Shown here in pieces: positions 57,701 through 64,000 of a DNA stretch of 64,000 bases. A program made the position numbers and the translations under genes. The notes under the pieces were generated by a model that was given only the letters and a program-made list of their open reading frames with translations, was not told the DNA's origin and ran no database searches. Position 1 is the stretch's first letter; every line of letters starts with the position of its first letter. The DNA is from Paratrimastix pyriformis (taxonomy: Eukaryota > Preaxostyla > Paratrimastigidae): NCBI GenBank assembly GCA_027972325.1, contig JAPMOS010000044.1:1-64000 (forward strand). Direction: 5' to 3'.

Positions 57701-59740
57701 CGGTGACCTTGCGGGCGGCCTTGACAGTCCGGAAGGCCTCATCGACCTTGTCCACGTCCTCGGCGTTGAAGAGCACCTCGCGCTCCTCGAGGGTCTCCGG
57801 GTCCAGGACGGTGAAGCGCTCGATGCCCGTCGGGCCGAGCACGTCGTCCGGCATGCCCGCAGTGGTGGCAGTGGCCGTGGCGGCGGGGGCGGCCTCGGTC
57901 GAGTGCACCGAGTGGGTTGCCGACCCGGCCGGCGAGGCGGACCGGTGGCGAGAGCCCGAACGGGGCTGGGAGGTGGAGCGGGGCCGCGAGGTGGAGCGGG
58001 GCCGGGATGAGCGGGGCCGGGAGGTCGAACGGCGGCGCTCCTGAGAGGGCTGGCGGCCCCGGTCCCCGGAGCTCACAAGCGAGGTGTTCTCACTGCCGGC
58101 GTCGCTGGCGGGGGCCGAGCCGGCCGGCGAGGACGAGGCGTGCCGAGCACGGCGCTCGCGCTCCTGCAGGGAGACAAGGCGGGGCAGCAGCAGCAGCAGC
58201 AGCACAGCAAGAACAGAACACAGAGACATGCTGAGAGAGGGGAACGGTCCTTTCCCCAACCACCACCCGCCAGGTGGGGGCCAGGCAGACCTCGCGCTCC
58301 TCGCGGCGCTGCTCCTCGGCGTTGGGGGCGGGCCGGGGAAGACTCTCGGGGCTGGCCGAGGCGGCGTCGTTGTAGATGATCACCTTGCGGGTGCCCACGC
58401 AGACCACCCGGGGGGCCCGCTCGATGGGGCCCTCGTACAGGAACCGCTTGGCCACGGCGTACGTCCGGCCCGCGATGGTGCCTATAGAGGGGAGCAGGGC
58501 GGGGCGGGGCGTGTGGGTGAAGGCCGCCACCAGAGAGGGTCGACTTCACCCCCACCCAAAAACAAAGCATCCAGGCGGCCACAGACCGTTGAATCCGGTG
58601 CCGAGCTTCATGAGGCCCTTCTCGGTGATGACGAAGAGGTACTTGCCGTTGGTGTCCCCCGCCACGGAGCCTTTCAGCTCGCCCTCCTCGAGGCTGATGG
58701 GGGTGCTGGTGGTGCGCAGGTCGATCAGGGGCGGGAACAGGTACTTGTTCCGCTGCACGGCCAGCCGCTGGGCCACGTCCATCATGTCCTCCGAGACCGG
58801 CTCCGTGGCCGGCTGCATCAGCGACTCGACCACCTGCAGGGCCGGCCGCAGCTGCCCCGTGGCGATGGTCAGGGCCAGGAGCGAGGTCAGGGCAATGTCG
58901 CGAAGCTGGGCCTGCGGGGGGCTCTTCAGCAGATCGCCCAGCCAGCTGCGAATAATCTCCACGGTGTCCTGAGGCGCATCGGGAACGAAAGGGTGAGCCG
59001 CCCTGATCGTGTGTGAAAAGCAGACCTCAGATTCACCCTGGAGATCAAGGGGTTCCAATTCCTTCAGAACGCCCAGCAGAGAATCCACTGCGCAAGCAGT
59101 CACGTCGGGCATATGAGCCCCAACAGAGCGTGCGATGCTGAGCAGAAGACGGAGTGCTGTGCGAATCATGGGGTGATGCTTGCCCTTCACGCGGCTCTTT
59201 ACAGGCGCACCCTTCGTCATGGCGGCCTTCTACAGGTTCGCCAAAAAAAGAAAGAATATTAATAAATCAAAAAGTTAAACCACACAAAAAGACAAGTTCA
59301 AAAAATGTATGAGCATGAAGTTGAGGGGAAAACAGCTGCCGACCTTGCTCTCTTTCTCGTGGTGGCGCAGAGCGGAGCCAATCCGAAGAAGAAGCTCATA
59401 ACGCTTCTGCAACAGAGCCTGAAAAAAGGGAAGAGTTGTGGGTCGGCCGAAAAAGAACAAGGCAGCAGCAGACATTGTAGCCGGCCTTGGTGCTCACAGC
59501 GGCTTGAAGTTCTTGTGTCATTTGCTTCACATTTACATCGGGACTCAGGAGTGCGGAATAGTCCAGGAAGTTACGGATCTCGCGCTGGAGAATGTCTTCC
59601 TCACTTTCTTCATCACCCTTCTCCTTCTTGCGGGCTGGCGCAGAGGCGTATTTGTCAGCAACAAACTTATCATCGAACAATGAATCGAATGGTGCGTCGA
59701 GGAGCGCCTGGTCCTCTGGATTTGAGGGAAGATTCCCCAT
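49622..59740 (-). CDS. Giant ZZ/CUB-like ubiquitin-ligase-type protein (5' half or separate gene)
   Basis: Sixteen exons: 59740-59474, 59418-59344, 59229-59026, 58968-58587, 58481-58291, 58163-57568, 57458-57075, 56560-56487, 56291-55990, 55687-55270, 54982-54873, 54715-54293, 54143-53631, 53484-53226, 53126-52387 and 52297-49622. They sum to 7,614 nt, exactly 2,538 codons, ending KKGL and TGA. Start MGNLPSNPED is the first Met before conserved helices. A ZZ-type zinc finger spans two exons (KCEGCGMDPIRG, CQSC, CHAC, then FTSLQHTALHPM). A CUB-like domain spans exons 14-15 (HPYQNN, IPGATGYKLRFDPR, FQFHSDGSNTEWG). The remainder is largely helical, with Arg/Ser-rich and Lys/Glu-rich linkers. The same CUB-like fold recurs in the 3' half, and joining at GTTTGT would keep phase. 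A single ~4,860-residue HECT ligase is therefore plausible. With the stop as it stands, it is a separate substrate-recruiting protein. Confidence 0.82.
53529..53551. repeat. G23 run next to A run in intron
   Basis: On the sense strand it is C23 followed by a T-rich tract, leading to the acceptor GTGTGCAG at 53485. It is a long compound polypyrimidine tract. Confidence 0.85.
54758..54785. repeat. G28 run in intron
   Basis: Poly-C on the sense strand, about 45 nt upstream of the acceptor GTGCAG at 54716. Confidence 0.85.
56561..57074 (-). other. Long AT-richer intron with short tandem repeats
   Basis: A 514-nt intron that splits the ZZ finger. It contains an 18-bp tandem duplication (GTGATGAGAGAGAACCGA twice, near 56567-56603) and four units of a 13-bp repeat (CACAACTCTGC core, about 56718-56765). 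I looked for a snoRNA on the sense strand and found no C/D box pair. Confidence 0.7.
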
Positions 59741-59799
59741 TTACAATCCTAATCGAGGGTGACCAAAAAGCAAGGAGGAAATGCAGCACAGGGACTGAA
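59741..59799. promoter_or_regulatory. 59-bp divergent promoter space
   Basis: Only 59 bp separate the start codon of the HECT-region gene (59740, minus) from that of the small secretory protein (59800, plus). Either the two transcripts overlap at their 5' ends or both share one bidirectional core promoter with very short leaders. No TATA-like element is visible. Confidence 0.6.
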
Positions 59800-60420
59800 A
59801 TGAGCCCAGGAGAGCAACAAAAGAATGGCACAGACCGCACGGCACTGGAACCGGGGCGAATAAAACTCCGTGTGTTCGCCGCGTCAATCCAACACCCCAA
59901 GTTGCGGTTGTTTCTCGGCCTTCTCGGACTTTCCCTCCTTTGGGCGCTCGCTCTGGCAGAGCCAGTGGCCCAGCGTGTCATCTTGTTCGGACCACCAAAG
60001 TCTGATCACCGTCATTACATCATCCCGCTGACTCCCGGACAGGTGACAGTTGAAGAAATATCCGGGGCTAAACATATTTTTCAACTCTCGAGCCGAGCAG
60101 TTGTCTGTTTGGATGTGTCCATTTACTGGAGTCTTTTTTTTTTCCCTAGCCCTCAACTCATCAAGGTGGTTTCGCGTGAAGACCCGTATGCCATCTTTTA
60201 CGATGCCAACTCCGAGGAAATAGCGCGAGAGAAAGTCTCGTCCCTCTCAGCCGCAGAGATTACGGCCCTTCTCGCGAAGTTCTCCATCCTGCCAGCAGAG
60301 GGGACAAGCCCCAAGGCAATCTCGCCCGCCGAGGCGGCTTCGTGTCATTCTTCCCCTGCTGCTCCCCTCAAAATCCAGCCTCCCCCGGCTCCCGACGAAC
60401 ACCCGAGCTCAGATCTTTGA
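59800..60420 (+). CDS. Small secretory-pathway protein, possible SelM/Sep15-like C-terminal half
   Basis: An intronless frame of 206 residues ending in TGA. ATG 59800 is the last Met before a hydrophobic stretch at about residues 33-51 (LRLFLGLLGLSLLWALALA), so the N-terminal extension before it is unusual for a signal peptide. The segment LIKVVSREDPYAIFYD ... EEIAREKVSSLSAAEITALL resembles the C-terminal half of the SelM/Sep15 thioredoxin-like domain (the DP ... EE ... LS ... EI..L pattern). The protein ends ...EHPSSDL, reminiscent of ER-retention tails. The CxxC/CxxU redox motif of that family is not visible. A GTCTGT...CCCTAG stretch at 60102-60148 looks like an intron, but splicing it would break the frame. 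Family assignment is tentative. Confidence 0.6.
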   Translation: MSPGEQQKNGTDRTALEPGRIKLRVFAASIQHPKLRLFLGLLGLSLLWALALAEPVAQRVILFGPPKSDHRHYIIPLTPGQVTVEEISGAKHIFQLSSRAVVCLDVSIYWSLFFFPSPQLIKVVSREDPYAIFYDANSEEIAREKVSSLSAAEITALLAKFSILPAEGTSPKAISPAEAASCHSSPAAPLKIQPPPAPDEHPSSDL

Positions 60421-60918
60421 GGAGCGCCTGCCGTCATCTTCTCTGAATATCGCTTGCTTCCGACCAACGTGCCCCTGCCTTCTCCGCGCTTATGAAGCGT
60501 CGTCCCCAAAGCTGAATGGTCGTTTCTCGATCCTTCGACGGGATGGCGCCGATTCTTTTCTCATTTCGAGACTATTCCTGCATGCTGGGTGCCCCCACCT
60601 GTGAAAGCAGGTGCCTTCTCAGCGAGTGTGAATAGTGCGTCCTGAGAGAGGGTGGCTGCATTTGGTTGCGACTTTGCGATCTTTTTGAGTCGTCAATAAC
60701 TTTTCTCGATGTTTTTTTGTGCGGAAAAAACTCGATCGTTCCACCCTCGTCTCCGCGAAAACGGGCACTCACTGTTTGAACTCGAGCTACATCACGCCGC
60801 CGCGCTGGCGGCTGTTTAATTCCCTGTGGCAGCTCAGCCCACAGGGATTTCTTGCTAAGCCCGACCGGTGTGGGTTTGACTTTGTGCGTCGGGGCCACAC
60901 TCGATTGTTGGCCTTCGC
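60421..60918. other. Intergenic region before EF-hand/WD40 gene
   Basis: About 500 bp between tandem plus-strand genes. It is AT-richer, with no RNA gene or repeat that I can support. It should hold a 3' end and a promoter. Confidence 0.55.
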
Positions 60919-63279
60919 ATGGATCAGAACCAAACTGGCCCTCCACCTCTCCAGCCAGAGCAAGTTCCAGGTGCCTCTTCGGAAGCACCTGCTGCTCCGT
61001 CTGATCCTCCGGAAACCCCGGCCAACGAAACTCTCGAGCCCTCACAACTCCCACAACCCAACACGATTGATGCTTCTCCTCGACCCACGCTTTTGGTCCC
61101 ACCCACGCCGCTTCATACTGCCTCTTCAACCGAATCTCTCGTGACGATCGATCGTGCCGGGCCAGAACCAGTCCTTTCGCCGAGCCCTTCGGAGGCCCAC
61201 GTTGACTCTCCGGCTTCCCATAAACAGGGGCCGCAGCCTCTTCTCTCCCCATTGCCACATTCTCCCGTGGAGGAACCGACCCAGTTCTCATTTGCCCCCG
61301 AACCCGAGGGGGATGTCGACCGATCGGCCTCTCTCGACTCGGGCGACCGGCACGAGGTCGCCATCTCTTCGGGCGATGACGAGTCACGCTCCTCGGGATC
61401 GCGCACTCCGGCCCCACTCGGCGACATCCCCGGCGGGGGCGGCGTGGACGACAGTGGCGAGGAGGAACCCTCATCGCCCGAGGGCGAGGCCCCCGACCCC
61501 TACCAGCCACGGCCCTTCCCGATCAGCCCCGCCTCCGTCCCCGTCCACTCTCCATCTCCATCTCCCCCGACCCCCCCGGGCCCGAGGGCTCACTCAGCTC
61601 GTCCCGCTCGCCGGCCCACTTCTTCCCCTTCAACCCCCTCTCGCTCCACGTCGACCCTGCCCTCTCCCAGCGGGCCTCGACGGCCTCCCCGCGCCACCAG
61701 CCGCGGGCCCCCTCCATGCTGGACGAGCTCGACGCCAAGGCCAAGGTCCGGACCCCCCCCCCCCCCCACAGACACACGCACACACATTCGCCGCATATGA
61801 AATGACGCTGGCTTCACGCCTCTCGTTCCTGCTTGGCGGGCATGCAGGAGATCGTTCTGCGATCGCCCCACCTGGCCGCCATGGCGGCCCTCCCCATTCC
61901 CCGGCTCCCGGCGGGCCCATCCCCGCGCGTCGTCTCGGCGACCCCCGCTCGGACCCCGCCGCCAAGCCACCAGCGCCGCCACCTCCACCTCCACCCCACC
62001 AGCCTCCTCCGCGCCGCCCCTGGAACGGACGCACTCCCCCCGCCCCCCGTCTGACGAGCCACCCTCCGAGGTCTGTCGTCCCCTCTCATGTCCCCGCCGC
62101 CGCTGTCCCTCCGATGTGTCGCGCGCCGCTTCACCCAGCTGGACCGTTTTCGCTTTTGTTTTCTTCCCTCAGCGCCGGCCGCGGCACCACCACCACCGGC
62201 CAGCGGCCACCCCCCCGGCGGCAGCCCCAGCGACCCCGGTGGCCCCTCAGTCTGCGGCCCCGTCTGCTGTGAGCACCCCGGCCGCCCGCTCCTCCCGCGG
62301 CGACGAGTCCCCCGGGCCCCAAAGCCCTGCCATAAGCGCCGGTCCGCCCCCCGGGGGAGAGTCAATGTGGGGCCGTCAATGCCCTGGGCCGAGAGGGCGC
62401 CTCTTTGGCTCCCCCACCTTCGCCCATTCGCAGCTGCACGTCTCACACTGCTTCGGTTCTCCCTTCGTCCTCCTTCATGTCCGTCTGTGGCTCCGCATTC
62501 CGGTGGTGTCCAGCCACCCCACGCCTGGAGTCGCGCGGTCCGTGTGCGCCTCTGCCCCCACCTCCCCCTTTCTCCTCCCAGAAATCCCCTCACGTCACTA
62601 CCCCCACGTAGATACCCCCCGAAGCGTGGCCTCCTCGCGGGTCTCGGGCCACCCCCAGCCCACCCCCACTCCCATCCCGGAGGACCGCCTGCTGACGGTG
62701 ATGTCGCCCCGGTCGCCCCGCCGGCAGCGGATCAACCCCGACGGGTCCCTGGGCCCGCCCGCCCCCGCGCCCAGCCTGACGCTGGCCAAGCCGGCCCTGC
62801 CCAACCCCGAGGACCCCTTCCGCCACAGTCAGGGCCGCATCCGCTTCCTGGGGCTGGCCCCCCTGCTCGGCCTCGAGCCCCAGGAGCTCCAGTTTCGTGA
62901 GCAGCTGCTGCGCGATGCCCCGCCCGGCGAGTCGGGGCTTCCCCATCCCGTGGCCGGCCTGACGGCGACCCCGGTCGGGCGCGGGGCAGACAGCGAGGGC
63001 GGCGCGGGCCGCTTCCACCTGAAGGCCGACGGGCTGCGGGGCCTGACGGAGCACCAGGTCGAGCAGATCGGGGAGACCATCCATGCCGCCAGCCCCCAAC
63101 ACACCGTCAAGCTCTCCGAGGTCTGCATCCACACCCACCGCCACCCACCGCCACCCACCTCCGATCACGAACCACCCACCCTCCGCTTCAAACCACCGAG
63201 CAGTTGTCACACCGTCATCACCATCATCGCTCTTGTCCTGGTCTCTGCTTGTGGTTTTGTCGCTGATGATGATGTTGTT

Positions 63280-63326
<47 letters not shown>

Positions 63327-64000
63327 TGTGGGCCAGTTTGTGCGGATCCTGTCGGGCCACGTGACCCTGTGCGAGGACGACCTGGCGCTGCTCTTCCGGG
63401 AGATCGACGCCAAGGCCACGGGCCGCGTCTCGCGGGGCCAGTTCAACAGCTACCTGGCCGAGACCCGCCGGGCTGAGGATGTCCTGACGGCACGGGTCTG
63501 CGGGCTCGCCAGCCCCCATCTCATCGTTCATCGCTCGTCACTCATCGCTCGTCACTCATCGCTCGTCACTCATCGCTCGTCACTCATCGCTCGTCACTCA
63601 TCGCTCGTCACTCATCGCTCGTCGTACGCCACGCCCCGTTCATCACTCATTCACTCCTCAACCATTCAACCCCATCACGCACCACGCCCCAGCCACGTCC
63701 TTTGCACCATGCGCCGCGCGCTCACAAACTCACAACTCACCGCCGTCCGCTTTGCCCCCCCCCCCCCCCCCCCCCCCGCGTGCAGCGCTACAACCTGCAG
63801 ATCATGCCGCCCCTGAGCCGGCTGCGGCACCTGTCCAACATCGAGCTGATGATCTACGTGCCCCACGCCAAGGAGGACTACCTGCTCACCTGCGGGCGCG
63901 ACTCGCGGATGCACGTGTGGGTCCACCGGGGCACCCAGTGGGACCCAGTCATGACCCTGCTGACCCCCGACCCACACGTCACCCTGCCCGTGGACATGGA
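60919..64000 (+). CDS. EF-hand/WD40-type protein, 5' part
   Basis: Exons: 60919-61745, 61848-62070, 62173-62341, 62582-63120, 63337-63495, and 63786 past the window end. The first 400 residues are acidic, Pro/Ser-rich and probably disordered. Conserved blocks then begin: RFHLKADGLRGLTEHQVEQI, then CEDDLALLFREIDAKATGRV with a degenerate EF-hand loop (Asp at 1, Gln instead of Glu at 12). The last exon begins a WD40-like repeat (HLSNIELMIYV, DYLLTCGRDSRMHVWV). The order resembles WDR49/EFCAB8-type proteins, often linked to cilia; that link is inference. The lengths of exons 1 and 2 are each off by one or two bases from the required phase. The frame visibly changes in C-rich stretches near 61565 and 62030, most likely under-called C runs. 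Confidence 0.72.
63264..63328. repeat. GAT/TGT/TGC trinucleotide tract in intron
   Basis: (GATGAT), (TGT) and (TGC)n runs just upstream of the acceptor GGGCCAG at 63336. It is intronic and not a coding poly-Leu or poly-Ala tract. Confidence 0.9.
63527..63630. repeat. 14-bp tandem repeat TCATCGCTCGTCAC
   Basis: About seven direct copies in tandem within the intron 63496-63785. There are no spacers, so it is not a CRISPR array. Confidence 0.92.
63755..63777. repeat. C23 run before acceptor
   Basis: Poly-C on the sense strand of the plus-strand gene, 4 nt before the acceptor GCGTGCAG at 63785. Confidence 0.9.

Noticed and set aside
60102-60148. Intron GTCTGT...CCCTAG in the small secretory gene
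   Set aside because: It looks like the local consensus, but removing it would put the conserved C-terminal half out of frame, while the unspliced frame is open.
63527-63630. Direct repeats resembling a CRISPR array
   Set aside because: The 14-bp units are contiguous without spacers and lie in a eukaryotic intron.
1-64000. Mobile or virus-like element as the cause of the inverted duplication
   Set aside because: No transposase, integrase, reverse transcriptase, capsid gene, terminal repeats or target-site duplication was recognisable at the arm boundaries.

Overview
The window is nuclear DNA of a GC-rich, intron-rich, gene-dense eukaryotic microbe. Exons are strongly GC-rich, intergenic gaps are AT-richer and short, introns are about 50-650 nt, and most proteins are multidomain. 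The lineage cannot be fixed from sequence alone. A free-living protist fits; a GC-rich metamonad such as Paratrimastix is only a guess. Every intron I could place by reading frame starts GTCNG (mostly GTCYGY) instead of the usual GTRAGT/GTATGT, and ends AG.

Region 1 (1-40080) is dominated by a giant inverted duplication. The + strand from 1 to 8720 carries the 3' part of a giant surface-protein gene. The - strand from 40080 to 17890 carries a full-length paralogue. Nearly identical DNA (about 1-8706 versus 26485-17903) forms the two arms of an inverted repeat with a 9.2 kb spacer. The protein has a signal sequence, about 30 Ig/filamin-like modules with two conserved cysteines, seven modules of a 'WEHRAYWG' type, one LamG-like domain, two EGF-like segments, one membrane helix and a Pro-rich cytoplasmic tail.

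The spacer (8707-17902) holds three ordinary genes: a DDX21/DDX50-like nucleolar helicase (-), a secreted permuted papain-like hydrolase (+), and a coiled-coil protein (-).

Region 2 (40576-59740, -) encodes a very large HECT ubiquitin ligase system. The 5' half has a ZZ finger and a CUB-like domain. The 3' half has an isoaspartate-methyltransferase-like fold, a UBR box, two CUB-like domains and a complete HECT domain. The halves are separated by a stop codon and about 340 nt, so they are either two neighbouring genes or one gene whose middle intron has a variant donor. A tRNA-Asp(GUC) lies in sense orientation inside one intron.

Region 3 (59800-64000, +) holds a small secretory-pathway protein with a possible SelM/Sep15-like C-terminal half, divergent from the HECT gene, and the 5' part of an EF-hand/WD40-type protein that runs off the window.

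The consensus appears to under-call long G/C runs: several exons lose frame at such runs in one arm while the other arm stays open. I saw no reverse transcriptase, integrase, transposase, capsid gene, rRNA or CRISPR array.
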